Below, one piece after another: positions 1 through 8,260 of a stretch of 64,000 nucleotides of DNA; position 1 is the first letter of the stretch, and every line of letters starts with the position of its first letter. Origin of the DNA: Desulfosporosinus sp. (lineage in GTDB: Bacteria; Bacillota; Desulfitobacteriia; Desulfitobacteriales; Desulfitobacteriaceae); contig DOPM01000003.1 in assembly GCA_003513495.1 (NCBI GenBank), forward strand, positions 22,185 through 86,184, written 5' to 3'. The notes below the pieces were generated by a model that worked only from the letters and a program-made list of their open reading frames with translations, had not been told where the DNA came from and did not search any database. The position numbers were made by a program, and so were the translations under genes.

Positions 1-282
1 CGCCGTAGTTTCGATTTTTTCTTCTCCCAAAATCTCTTTAGAGATAACTTTGGCCAAATCGATTTCGAATCCGTCGACTACTTCTGTCTTAGGATCCTTA
101 TACCCAAACTTAGGAACATCCACTTTAACTCCTACTTTTAGAACACCACGGTCTTTAATGGCCTGAATATCTGCAGGCACTCCGCTGTTGCTTTTCTCTG
201 GGGTAGCGGGTGTGGACCCACATCCAGTTACCAGGCCGGCAACTAACAATAGGCTCGTCAAAATCATACCAATCTTCTTCAT
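1..282 (-). CDS. Amino acid ABC transporter substrate-binding lipoprotein (partial, N-terminal 94 residues)
   Basis: The reading frame starts at an ATG at 282 and runs off the left edge of the window. It opens with a lipoprotein signal: basic MKK, a hydrophobic stretch, and the lipobox LVTGC with the lipidated Cys near residue 21. A low-complexity linker follows, then ADIQAIKDRGVLKVGV, the usual opening of family 3 solute-binding proteins for polar amino acids. The gene lies just downstream of a GlnQ-type ATPase on the same strand, so it is likely the extracytoplasmic receptor of that transporter. The exact amino acid cannot be told from this fragment. Confidence 0.85.
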   Translation of the reverse strand, partial: MKKIGMILTSLLLVAGLVTGCGSTPATPEKSNSGVPADIQAIKDRGVLKVGVKVDVPKFGYKDPKTEVVDGFEIDLAKVISKEILGEEKIETTA

Positions 283-376
283 AATTTATCCCCCTCTTCG
301 AATCGTTTAGTCGCAGATTACCCGCGCTTCCATATTGAACACCTGAAATAAGGTATAAGCAGGCCGAATTTAAAGA

Positions 377-1102
377 TTAGCGTAAAATTCGGCTTAAGAA
401 TGACTTGGTTCGTTCATGAGTAGGATTTTCAAAAAAGAGTTTGGGAGAATTCTCTTCCACGATTTGTCCATCATCCATGAAAATGACACGATCTGCAACC
501 GTTTTGGCAAAACCCATCTCATGGGTGACAACAACCATAGTAATTCCCTCATGAGCTAAATCAACCATAACATCAAGAACTTCCTGGATCATTTCCGGAT
601 CTAGTGCGGATGTTGGCTCATCGAAGAGCATAATTTTTGGGCGCATTGCTAGGGCACGGGCAATGGCTACCCGTTGTTGCTGTCCACCAGAAAGTTGCGA
701 CGGATAGACTTTAGCTTTTTCCTTTAGCCCTACACGTTCTAGGAAAGCCATCCCTTCCTCTGCTGCTTCAGCCTGAGTCACTCCTTTAATTAGCGTAGGA
801 GCAAGTGTCAAATTCTCCAGGACTGTTTTGTGAGGATAGAGATTAAATTGTTGAAAAACCATTGCTACGGATTGACGAACTTTAGCTACTAGTGCTTTAT
901 GAGCAGTAATCTCTACCCCGTCCACCGTTACTTTTCCAGAACTGGGCTTTTCTAAAAGGTTCATACAGCGAATTAATGTACTTTTGCCTGATCCACTGGG
1001 GCCAATGACCACCAATTTTTCTCCCGACTTTACCGTTAGATTAATATCTTTCAAAACATGCAAATGACCAAAATGTTTGTTTACCCCTTCAAGTTGAATC
1101 AA
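377..1102 (-). CDS. glnQ: Polar amino acid ABC transporter ATP-binding protein (GlnQ type)
   Basis: This 241-residue protein is the ATPase of a polar amino acid importer. Walker A is GPSGSGKST near residues 34-42, the signature is LSGGQQQR near 137, and Walker B with D-loop is MLFDEPTSALDPE. The length and the HisP/GlnQ-like sequence are typical of the family. The start is a TTG at 1102, preceded by AAGGAG at a good distance. The substrate-binding lipoprotein gene follows 94 bases downstream on the same strand, so the two are probably co-transcribed; the permease is expected beyond the left edge. Glutamine is the usual family assignment, but other polar amino acids are possible. Confidence 0.92.
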   Translation of the reverse strand: MIQLEGVNKHFGHLHVLKDINLTVKSGEKLVVIGPSGSGKSTLIRCMNLLEKPSSGKVTVDGVEITAHKALVAKVRQSVAMVFQQFNLYPHKTVLENLTLAPTLIKGVTQAEAAEEGMAFLERVGLKEKAKVYPSQLSGGQQQRVAIARALAMRPKIMLFDEPTSALDPEMIQEVLDVMVDLAHEGITMVVVTHEMGFAKTVADRVIFMDDGQIVEENSPKLFFENPTHERTKSFLSRILR

Positions 1103-1239
1103 GCGGCTTCTCCTTCCACTACTTCTATTTTCTTCCTCAAAAATTTCCTAAAGTTTGTCAGTTATGTTAACTCTTATTCGTCTCTTATAAAAAAATTCCT
1201 CTATTAATGATAAAGTATAATGTATACATTGGATTCAGG

Positions 1240-1268
1240 TTGACAAAAACTTAAACTTGTTCTAAACT
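1240..1268 (+). promoter_or_regulatory. Putative sigma-A promoter of a candidate small RNA
   Basis: TTGACA at 1240-1245 is followed after 17 bases by TAAACT at 1263-1268. The -35 is a perfect match and the -10 matches at four of six positions. The predicted start near 1275 leads into a stretch that ends at a strong terminator and contains no convincing gene. Confidence 0.5.
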
Positions 1269-1274
1269 ATAAAA

Positions 1275-1436
1275 CGAGCTGACATTGAGATCGCGCAATG
1301 GCGCGACATAAAATCGGAGAAAGCATTTGCATATGGAACTCATGTTTGTGAACGATATTTACTGTAAACGAGCATGTGGTGCAGATGAACCCGTAACAAG
1401 AGAGGGACGACTTATTGTCGCCCCTCTCTTGTTTTT
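1275..1436 (+). ncRNA. Candidate small non-coding RNA of about 160 nt
   Basis: The segment lies between a consensus-like promoter and a Rho-independent terminator. It can form a hairpin TCGCGC/GCGCGA with loop AATG near 1289-1305, a second hairpin pairing CATGTTTGT near 1350 with ACGAGCATG near 1375 using G-U pairs, and then the terminator. An open frame begins with TTG at 1327 but has no good ribosome site and runs through the terminator into the antisense of the toxin gene, so it is not believed. The RNA matches no family I recognise, including 6S, SRP and tmRNA. Confidence 0.4.
1397..1436 (+). terminator. Rho-independent terminator
   Basis: The arms 1397-1411 and 1417-1431 pair over 15 bases with one mismatch around loop TTATT, followed by a run of five T. 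The T run is on the plus strand only, so it ends a plus-strand transcript from the candidate small RNA. Confidence 0.8.
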
Positions 1437-1534
1437 AATATATGTACTTTATATGTACTTTCTGACCAGTACGCAAAAAACAGCGTCGGTTTTCCTTTCC
1501 CCGTTACGCTGCCTCTCTTTTGCAATCTATATCG

Positions 1535-1885
1535 TTAAATATCCGCAAGCCCTAAACTTATTTCAATCGCTTGGTCCACCCTTAACATTACTTCTTCATC
1601 TAAAACAGCCACTTTTTCTTTAAGTCGACTTTTATCAATCGTCCGAATCTGCTCAGTTAGTATGACCGAATCCCGTTCCAACCCGCTGCGTTTTGCCCTT
1701 ACTTCCACGTGAGTCGGTAATTTTGCTTTCGCAATCTGTGAAGTGATCGCGGCAATAATTGTCGTCGGACTAAATTGATTCCCTATGTCGTTTTGAATGA
1801 CGAGGACAGGACGAGTCCCCCCTTGTTCTGAGCCGACGACGGGGTTAAGCTCTGCGTAGTAGATTTCCCCGCGTTTTATCATCAT
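1535..1885 (-). CDS. ndoA: mRNA interferase toxin EndoA/MazF
   Basis: This 116-residue protein is a MazF/PemK-family sequence-specific endoribonuclease. It starts with IKRGEIYYAELNPVVGSEQGG, the conserved beta-barrel opening with the family Gly-Glu and Arg-Pro-Val (GTRPVLVIQND) motifs, and later has the TEQIRTIDKSRL block. It closely resembles Bacillus subtilis NdoA. The gene overlaps the end of the antitoxin gene (ATGATGA), so translation is coupled. The position downstream of the alr region is the conserved Firmicute location and suggests a core chromosomal module. Confidence 0.95.
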   Translation of the reverse strand: MMIKRGEIYYAELNPVVGSEQGGTRPVLVIQNDIGNQFSPTTIIAAITSQIAKAKLPTHVEVRAKRSGLERDSVILTEQIRTIDKSRLKEKVAVLDEEVMLRVDQAIEISLGLADI

Positions 1886-2160
1886 CTCTGATACGCCACC
1901 ATCGTTTCTTCATAATACTCTAATACCTCTTGTTCTGTTGAAAATAATTCTCTGGCTATCGATAAATTCAGTTGCGCCATCTCTAGGTACCCTTTACGCA
2001 TCTGCTCATGGATTCCTTTCTTACGGCGTTCGTGAAGGATGCTATTCAATGCTTCTCGAATAAATTCGCTACGATTACGCTTTTCAACTGTAACGATCCC
2101 ATCTACCTCCGCAAGCAAACTTTCTGGTAAACTTATCATAATTCGCTTACTTTCTGCCAC
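1882..2160 (-). CDS. ndoAI: Antitoxin EndoAI/MazE (ribbon-helix-helix)
   Basis: This 92-residue protein starts ESKRIMISLPESLLAEVD, a ribbon-helix-helix DNA-binding opening, and continues with RSEFIREAL, the second helix of the fold. The C-terminal half is charged and helical, as expected for the segment that wraps the toxin. It is first in a two-gene operon with the MazF-type toxin and overlaps it by four bases. By family knowledge it neutralises the toxin and autoregulates the operon. No operator palindrome was identified with confidence upstream. Confidence 0.93.
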   Translation of the reverse strand: MAESKRIMISLPESLLAEVDGIVTVEKRNRSEFIREALNSILHERRKKGIHEQMRKGYLEMAQLNLSIARELFSTEQEVLEYYEETMVAYQR

Positions 2161-2350
2161 ATTAGCACCCCCAAGTCATTTAGCTAAAGCTATACTCTAT
2201 TATAGACAGTAATCCAAAAAAGTGTCAACGAATTCGATAGGTAAATAAACCTAAACCCCATGAAAACCAAGTTAATTGGCCATGTAAATTATGGCAAGAG
2301 GTCATTATACTCCAAAATTTAATGAAAGCATCGTTCATTAATGATAGTAT

Positions 2351-2383
2351 ATCAGTATATCACTGATGATATACTGATTTTTT
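2351..2383. terminator. Perfect 12-bp hairpin with T run, between mazE and gatD
   Basis: Arms 2351-2362 and 2367-2378 are exact inverted repeats around loop CTGA, followed on the plus strand by TTTTTT. No plus-strand gene lies upstream. The hairpin is just beyond the stop of the minus-strand gatD gene and may end that transcript despite a poorer T run on that strand. Confidence 0.5.
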
Positions 2384-2409
2384 GTTCCGATTCAATTATA
2401 GCACTGATT

Positions 2410-3162
2410 TTAGGCTTGCTTCAACAGTCTTTGGACCATGGCCGTATGCGCTAGTTCCTCCAAGTGATCATCAAGTTCCCTTAGACTATTGTCTAATCCA
2501 CGCCTTTTGGCAGCTAATTCTAAGAGCAAATCAGCAAAGTGGGGATTCTTGGGAAGAAGCGGTCCGTGCAAATACGTACCGAAAACGTTCAGGTAACGTA
2601 CCCCTTCTCCGCTATCCTCACCGTTGTTTCCATGACCAAATAGGACGTTACCCAGAGGGCTAGCTTTTTCGCCCAAATGAGTTTTGCCTGAGTGATTCTC
2701 AAACCCAACCAATGTCTTGAATTTGCAGGGCTTATCGCCTAGTATTTTCTCACTTAGATCCACAACCACATTTCCAATCAAACGCCTTTCTCCTGCAATG
2801 GTCCATACATCTAAAATACCTAATCCATCTATTCTTTCGCCATTCGACATTTGATAGTATTTCCCCAACATTTGGTAACCACCACAAATACATAGTACTA
2901 CGAGCCCATTCTCAATAGCCCTTCTAAGTTCTTTTTCCCGACGCATAAGATCTTGAACCAGTAAACCTTGTTCACGGTCAGAACCTCCGCCAATAAATAA
3001 AATATCCATTCCCATAAAGTTCAAGTCTTCACCCAGGGAGGCTTGCTGAATAACGGGTTCAATTCCCCGCCATCGACAACGAGCCGCTAGGGCTATAATG
3101 TTACCTCTATCTCCATAAAGGTCAAGTAAATCTGGATATAGATGGCAAATAGTCAGTTTCAT
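2410..3162 (-). CDS. gatD: Lipid II isoglutaminyl synthase, glutaminase subunit GatD
   Basis: This is a class I glutamine amidotransferase of the CobB/CobQ-like type that supplies ammonia for amidating D-glutamate in peptidoglycan lipid II. The start is the ATG at 3162, with AGGAGG upstream and a four-base overlap with the murT stop; a longer frame upstream lies inside murT and is rejected. From this start the protein is 250 residues: KLTICHLYPDLLDLYGDRGNI, then the nucleophile Cys in VLCICGGYQMLGKYY near residue 94, and the catalytic His in NVFGTYLHGPLLPKNP. It works as a heterodimer with MurT. Confidence 0.93.
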   Translation of the reverse strand: MKLTICHLYPDLLDLYGDRGNIIALAARCRWRGIEPVIQQASLGEDLNFMGMDILFIGGGSDREQGLLVQDLMRREKELRRAIENGLVVLCICGGYQMLGKYYQMSNGERIDGLGILDVWTIAGERRLIGNVVVDLSEKILGDKPCKFKTLVGFENHSGKTHLGEKASPLGNVLFGHGNNGEDSGEGVRYLNVFGTYLHGPLLPKNPHFADLLLELAAKRRGLDNSLRELDDHLEELAHTAMVQRLLKQA

Positions 3163-4562
3163 GCCCTCGCCTCCTCCCCACGATCCTTCGTCCCCATATT
3201 TGTTGACCCTGCACTCTTTTGATTTTCTAGGATCTCTCGCAGTGGGAAGAGCAAAGTATACGTCGGTAATACAAACCAAGTCTCCCCTTCAACCTTATCA
3301 GACTTCAAACGATCAAGAGCTCCCGCCAAACTGTGTTCTATAACAAGTTTCTGTATAGATACTCCCGCATATTTGAGCCTTAGAGCTATATCTTCTGCTC
3401 GCAGACCTGTACACACCACTTTCTGTATACGTGCCTCATGTATGCCTAATCGTTCAAAATTCACATCCCAGAGCCAGGAAATGTCCCGACCATCAGCAGC
3501 TAGATCATTGATTCCGATAATAATTCCTAGGGGTTTATCAACACCAATCATTGTCTGAATAACTTGATCAAACCCTGTCGGGTTTTTAACGAGGGTTAAG
3601 GTGATTTCCCCTTGCGGCAAACGGAAACGTTCCATCCGCCCTGCTTGGGGTATAAACATACGTAGTCCTTTTTCGATAACTCGATCATTCAACCCTAGCT
3701 CTCGAGCCGCTGTAAGAGCCGCCAAGGCATTGTATAGATTATAGTATCCTTGCAAAGCTATGGTAAAGAGAACCCCATCCACCTGAAACAGGAGCAACTC
3801 TTCATTCGTATGAACATCATTTGCCAGTATTTTAGGCTCCGGACGATGAAATCCGCACCCGGAGCACTTGAATATTCCTAATTGCCCGTAATGAAACAGT
3901 GAGTAATCTAGAACTGTACCGCATTCAGGACAAAATCTCGCTTCCCGTGTTTCCTGACTCTCACATCGGCTATCCGGAGTCCGCTCCACTCCATAATAAA
4001 TTGTACTAATATGGTTTGTCCCAAATTGTGCAACTAAAGGGTCATCCCCGTTTAATACCAGAACAGTTTCTTTAGGCAGAGACCCTTTAACCATACGAAC
4101 AGTTGTATCTAATTCTCCATAACGATCGAGTTGATCACGAAAAAAGTTAGTAACAATTGCTAAACTGGGAGCTACCTGTTCACAAAACTTAGGAACTGTC
4201 GCTTCATCCACTTCTAGCAAAGCTAACCTAGCTCGTGATAAGCCATTCCAGCCTGTATTCTGAATCAAGGCTCCTGTAATTCCAGTTACCAAATTCGCCC
4301 CGGCCTGATTAAAAGCAAAGTTTTTTCCAGATTGACGTAAAATATTTGCTAGTAAATTTGCGGTTGTTGTTTTCCCATTGGTCCCAGTAACCATAATAAT
4401 TCCTTCATTATAGGCCACACTCAAGTGGTGCATGATCAAGGGATCAATCCAATTCGCGATCTTTCCCGGTAAGGTTGTCCCCTTCTTCCCGGTCACTAAC
4501 AACCCCATAGTTATTATCTTACCCGCCCATAAGGCCAGCCAAAAACGCCATGTTCGCTTCAT
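3159..4562 (-). CDS. murT: Lipid II isoglutaminyl synthase, Mur ligase-like subunit MurT
   Basis: The start chosen is the ATG at 4562, preceded by AAGGAG; upstream codons have no ribosome site. The 467-residue protein has a hydrophobic N-terminus, the ATP-binding loop GTNGKTTTA of Mur ligases near residue 60, and an inserted four-Cys zinc ribbon (CPECG ... CSGCG) near residues 205-235 that is characteristic of MurT. The C-terminal part fits DUF1727. MurT activates the D-Glu carboxylate of lipid II with ATP, and GatD delivers ammonia. Both act at the cytoplasmic membrane. Confidence 0.94.
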   Translation of the reverse strand: MKRTWRFWLALWAGKIITMGLLVTGKKGTTLPGKIANWIDPLIMHHLSVAYNEGIIMVTGTNGKTTTANLLANILRQSGKNFAFNQAGANLVTGITGALIQNTGWNGLSRARLALLEVDEATVPKFCEQVAPSLAIVTNFFRDQLDRYGELDTTVRMVKGSLPKETVLVLNGDDPLVAQFGTNHISTIYYGVERTPDSRCESQETREARFCPECGTVLDYSLFHYGQLGIFKCSGCGFHRPEPKILANDVHTNEELLLFQVDGVLFTIALQGYYNLYNALAALTAARELGLNDRVIEKGLRMFIPQAGRMERFRLPQGEITLTLVKNPTGFDQVIQTMIGVDKPLGIIIGINDLAADGRDISWLWDVNFERLGIHEARIQKVVCTGLRAEDIALRLKYAGVSIQKLVIEHSLAGALDRLKSDKVEGETWFVLPTYTLLFPLREILENQKSAGSTNMGTKDRGEEARA

Positions 4563-4654
4563 GTTTACTCCTTCAAATCCTTGTCTTATCCATTGTAGCA
4601 TTCTTATATGTATTATCAACCAAAAATCGTATAAAACAAACCTATCTTTACAAA

Positions 4655-4697
4655 ATGTCATCCTGAGCGATAGCGCTTAAGTTGCTTTCCTAGCAAT
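4655..4697. repeat. Dispersed repeat, short copy
   Basis: The stretch starts ATGTCATCCTGAGC and continues into a block ending GCTTTCCTAGCAAT. Both blocks occur at 20801-20890, where they are separated by about 50 more bases containing the second arm of an inverted repeat. This copy looks like an internal deletion derivative. Confidence 0.6.
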
Positions 4698-4795
4698 TCT
4701 TCACGAGCTGCCGTACCACGATAAACGAAGCACACTGGCATAGTGGTCTAATAATACCATTGTACCATGAAGCTAAAATAGGATTTTTTATTTCG

Positions 4796-4828
4796 AAAGA
4801 CCCCCTCCAGATTCTGAAGGGGGTCTTT
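4796..4828. terminator. Rho-independent terminator
   Basis: AAAGACCCCCT (4796-4806) pairs with AGGGGGTCTTT (4818-4828). It sits just past the stop of the small membrane protein gene on the minus strand and probably ends the acpS-alr transcript before murT. Confidence 0.7.
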
Positions 4829-4859
4829 GTTAATATGCAGTTTCTAATTTCTGGATTGT

Positions 4860-5117
4860 TTAAAACGCCTTGAACCCATTAATGCTTTTGTTAACAACTA
4901 AATCCAGTATTGGCCCAACCACAAAACTTAAGAAAAGTCTAAACCCCTCCGCTAAGACAAGCGTTACACCTATACGAAGTAGTAAACGCCCCCAACGGGA
5001 CGTGGAACGATGTAGGATACCCTCATAATCAAGGGCTCCGGCAGCACCCCATCCGAGCACTAGGCACAGTATAAAGAAACCATAACTTATCCAAGTGGTT
5101 AAATCAAACATGGCCAT
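4860..5117 (-). CDS. Small membrane protein of unknown function
   Basis: This 85-residue protein has two hydrophobic segments, about residues 8-29 (SYGFFILCLVLGWGAAGAL) and 46-76, joined by a basic loop RSTSRWGRLL. The start is an ATG with AGGAGGGTGAGCC upstream. It lies 42 bases after alr on the same strand, just before a terminator, so it is probably the last gene of that operon. I do not recognise the family. The clean ribosome site and operon position support it as a real gene. Confidence 0.75.
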   Translation of the reverse strand: MAMFDLTTWISYGFFILCLVLGWGAAGALDYEGILHRSTSRWGRLLLRIGVTLVLAEGFRLFLSFVVGPILDLVVNKSINGFKAF

Positions 5118-5159
5118 GGCTCACCCTCCTTGTCACAATTTATGTGACAATATAGGGTT

Positions 5160-6281
5160 TTATGCTTCGTTTGAATCAATATAAACACGAGGAACTCTCT
5201 TGGAAATTCCACAAACCACTTCATAGCTAATGGTTCCCATCCAGTCAGCCATTTCACTAGCTGTTAACAGTTCATCTCCATCCTTCCCCAAAATAGTCAC
5301 AATGTCCCCCACGTTTACTCCAGGAATCTTAGTCACTTCCAGCATCGTCTGGTCCATACAGACCCGGCCAATGATCGTCGAACGTCTCCCATGGATCAAC
5401 ATTTCCCCATGATTAGAAAGAACTCTGCGTAACCCATCAGCATAACCAACTGGGACAGTCGCAACTTGTGTTGGATAGGCCGCTTGAAATGTACGCCCAT
5501 AACTCACAGTTTCTCCTGTACCGATGGTTTTTACATGTGACACTTTCGCTTTCCAGGACATGACAGGTTTCAAACCAACATTTCCGCCAATCTGGGATGA
5601 TGGAGTTAGTCCGTAAAGACTAATGCCCAGACGAACGAGCTCAAAATGGGATTCCGGAAATTGGATAATCGCCGCACTGTTAGCAGCATGACGAATCGGT
5701 ATAATCAACCCAGCCTTTTGAAGCTCATCATAAATACCTTGAAAACATTTTAGCTGCCCTCGGGCAAAGGATAGATCTCTCTGATCAGAGGTAGCGAAGT
5801 GTGTAAAAATACCTTCTATAAATATATTGGGTAATTTAGCTATTTCCAAAATAGCAGGAATATCTGCTTTCCTAAATCCAATTCGTCCCATGCCCGTATC
5901 TACTTTTATATGTAATCTAGCCGTTCTTTTTTGTCTCACAGCCGCCTCGGAAAGCGCTTTTGCCTGAGTTAATCTAAAAACCGTTGGTATTATTCCTTCT
6001 TTAATCAAACGATCCGAATCTTCCACTTCCGTAGCCCCAATGACCATGACCGTTACTTCTGGAAAAACTTCTTTTATTTCTAGGGCTTCTTGTAACAGGG
6101 CAACGCCAAAACGCTGTGCGCCACAGGCAATGAGCGTTTTAACCACTGGAATCGCTCCATGTCCATAGGCATCAGCCTTAACGATAGGCATTATTTCACT
6201 TTGGGTATACGTCTGGAGCTTAAAATAATTTTCTCTAAGTGTTTGCAAATTTACTTCAGCCCAAACCGATCTCCTCCCCAT
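5160..6281 (-). CDS. alr: Alanine racemase
   Basis: This 373-residue, fold-type III PLP enzyme interconverts L- and D-alanine for peptidoglycan synthesis. The PLP lysine is K35 in PIVKADAYGHGA. The catalytic tyrosine lies in VSYGRTF near residue 265, and RVCMDQTML is the conserved C-terminal beta-domain motif. Length and order are normal. It follows the NAD(P)HX repair gene by four bases and precedes a small membrane protein, the usual acpS-nnr-alr-ndoA order of Firmicutes. Confidence 0.97.
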   Translation of the reverse strand: MGRRSVWAEVNLQTLRENYFKLQTYTQSEIMPIVKADAYGHGAIPVVKTLIACGAQRFGVALLQEALEIKEVFPEVTVMVIGATEVEDSDRLIKEGIIPTVFRLTQAKALSEAAVRQKRTARLHIKVDTGMGRIGFRKADIPAILEIAKLPNIFIEGIFTHFATSDQRDLSFARGQLKCFQGIYDELQKAGLIIPIRHAANSAAIIQFPESHFELVRLGISLYGLTPSSQIGGNVGLKPVMSWKAKVSHVKTIGTGETVSYGRTFQAAYPTQVATVPVGYADGLRRVLSNHGEMLIHGRRSTIIGRVCMDQTMLEVTKIPGVNVGDIVTILGKDGDELLTASEMADWMGTISYEVVCGISKRVPRVYIDSNEA

Positions 6282-6285
6282 AGCC

Positions 6286-7884
6286 CTATCCCCTCTTTCC
6301 CTCTAAGCCCTTAACCTCCAAAAAACGACGAACCTTTGGCAAGTGATCCGCTACTTCTGAGGCTGTAAAACCAGACCAACCAAACTCTACTGCTAATTCA
6401 TCCGCAGCTTTTCCGTGTAAATATACCCCTAAACACGCTGCTTCAAGGGGGGGCACTCCTTGGGCCAACCATGCAAGAATACTCCCAGTGAGAACATCCC
6501 CCGTCCCCCCAGTGCCAAGTCCAGGATTTCCTGTTGGGTTGAAAAAGGCACGACCGTCTGGAGAAGCAATAATCGTTACGGAACCCTTTAGAACAATGAC
6601 CGCTTCCCACTCAACTGCTTTTGCTACGGCAATGTCCAACCGATTGCCTTCAATATCCTCGATGCTGCATTGGCAGAGTCGAGCCATTTCACCCGGATGG
6701 GGAGTAAGAATCAATGGTCCACGACCATTTCTTAAACTTAACACACCTGGTTTTAACCCTATTAAATTCAGAGCATCTGCATCTAAGACCACTGGGCAGC
6801 TAAGATTCCTCAATATTTCTTCTAGCACTTGAATAAATTGTGAATTCTGGGATAAGCCCGGACCTATAGCAATGGCTTGAGCCTTCTCGGATTGCTTTAA
6901 AATTACCGGCCAAGCTTCTTCATTTAGACAATCCTCTCCAGGCGCAGACCAAACCGTTGCCTCTGTGACACTTGAATCCACTTCGTTTGCAATCCCCTGA
7001 GGAGTAACAATTTGTAAAAGTCCAATACCACTTCGCAAAGCTCCCCGACCAGCCAGTACGGTTGCTCCACTCATACCTTTAGATCCTGCAACAAGAATAC
7101 CTTTTCCATGAGTTCCTTTATGCCCTTTAAGTTGGCGAATTGGAATCAGGCCTCGAATATCATCATCCATCAACACAAAGGTTGAGATTCCTTCTTCCAT
7201 TAAGTAGGATTCCGGAATAGAGATAGGATCAACGACGACTCTTCCACAATACTCTGGACCCTCACCGAGAAAAAGACCCCATTTAGGAAGTCCAAAGGTA
7301 ACGGTCGTTTGGGCACAAACCGCAGTTCGATAAACTTTTCCGGTATTAGCCTCAACTCCACTAGGAATATCAATGGATATCACCCAGCCAGGAGTACGGT
7401 TGACTTCGTCCACATAGTCTTCAACTAAACTAGGCAAAGCTCCACGCATTCCGATTCCAAAAAGTGCATCTACAACGATATCGGCCTGCGCTAAAGCTAA
7501 ACGTGTTAAACGACGTTGCTTTTCCCCTTCGATGACAAACAGTTTACCAATGGTACCTTGAAAAAGCCTTAAGTTTAAAGCAGCATCCCCTTTTAGTTCC
7601 TCTAGTGGAGCAAATACTAAGACCGTCACATCCATACCCTGAAGTACTAAATGCCGAGCAACAGCCAACCCATCTCCGCCGTTATTTCCCTTCCCGACTA
7701 GGACAACTGCCTTCCTACCACTTAGTCCTTCTTTTCCTATTTTAGGGAGACAACGCCGTATTTCTTCGACGACTGCCCAGGCTGCATTTTCCATAAGGAG
7801 CAAACTTGGAATACCATAATGATGAATGGCTTTTTCTTCAATTTGCCGCATCTGTTCTGCATTGACCACACGCACTTTCTCCAC
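6286..7884 (-). CDS. nnr: Bifunctional NAD(P)H-hydrate epimerase / ADP-dependent dehydratase
   Basis: This 532-residue fusion repairs hydrated NAD(P)H. The N-terminal YjeF-N (epimerase) domain covers about residues 1-225, with LVGKGNNGGDGLAVARHL and VVDALFGIG. The C-terminal YjeF-C (dehydratase, ribokinase-like) domain covers about 245-520, with GSKGMSGATVLAGRGALRSG, LTPHPGEMARL and the nucleotide loop GLGTGGTGDVLTG. The two-domain form is common in bacteria. It is tightly packed between acpS and alr, which suggests one operon. Confidence 0.96.
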   Translation of the reverse strand: MEKVRVVNAEQMRQIEEKAIHHYGIPSLLLMENAAWAVVEEIRRCLPKIGKEGLSGRKAVVLVGKGNNGGDGLAVARHLVLQGMDVTVLVFAPLEELKGDAALNLRLFQGTIGKLFVIEGEKQRRLTRLALAQADIVVDALFGIGMRGALPSLVEDYVDEVNRTPGWVISIDIPSGVEANTGKVYRTAVCAQTTVTFGLPKWGLFLGEGPEYCGRVVVDPISIPESYLMEEGISTFVLMDDDIRGLIPIRQLKGHKGTHGKGILVAGSKGMSGATVLAGRGALRSGIGLLQIVTPQGIANEVDSSVTEATVWSAPGEDCLNEEAWPVILKQSEKAQAIAIGPGLSQNSQFIQVLEEILRNLSCPVVLDADALNLIGLKPGVLSLRNGRGPLILTPHPGEMARLCQCSIEDIEGNRLDIAVAKAVEWEAVIVLKGSVTIIASPDGRAFFNPTGNPGLGTGGTGDVLTGSILAWLAQGVPPLEAACLGVYLHGKAADELAVEFGWSGFTASEVADHLPKVRRFLEVKGLEGKRG

Positions 7885-7898
7885 CTCAGTTCAATAGT

Positions 7899-8255
7899 TT
7901 AAGACAGAATTGCAAACGCCATGGCCTGGGTTCGATTGTGGGATAAACTTACTCGGACTAGGGATCCACCCCTAGCACGAACCCGATCCATAGCAATCGA
8001 GCTGAGATAAACTAACGGCTCTCCGCTAAGATCACTCAAAATTTCTATATCGTGCCAGGATACCCCACGTAAACCTGCCCCCAATGTTTTCAGAATCGCT
8101 TCTTTACCGGCGAAACGGGCTGCATAACTTTGAATACTTTTTCCGGCCAAAGCCTCTAGCTCTCGCGCAGTGAAAAGACGCTCAGATAGTCTAGGTTGGC
8201 GTCTAAAGGCCTGTTCCACTCGTTGTATCTCAATAATATCAATCCCTGGATACAT
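7899..8255 (-). CDS. acpS: Holo-[acyl-carrier-protein] synthase
   Basis: This 118-residue phosphopantetheinyl transferase of the AcpS type carries GIDIIEIQRVEQAF, with the metal-binding Asp near residue 6, and FAGKEAILKTLG, with the second metal ligand Glu and the family Lys. VSLSHNRTQAMAFAI is the conserved C-terminal strand. It transfers the phosphopantetheine arm of CoA to apo-ACP. It sits between the GntR/RCK_C regulator (five bases upstream) and nnr. Confidence 0.95.
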   Translation of the reverse strand: MYPGIDIIEIQRVEQAFRRQPRLSERLFTARELEALAGKSIQSYAARFAGKEAILKTLGAGLRGVSWHDIEILSDLSGEPLVYLSSIAMDRVRARGGSLVRVSLSHNRTQAMAFAILS

Positions 8256-8260
8256 TTTGC

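Noticed and set aside
1327..1623. Open frame of 98 codons on the plus strand
   Set aside because: It starts with TTG without a ribosome site, crosses a strong terminator and overlaps the toxin gene in antisense.
2382..2663. Plus-strand frame of 93 codons
   Set aside because: It is a shadow of gatD, with no ribosome site and unlikely amino acid pattern.
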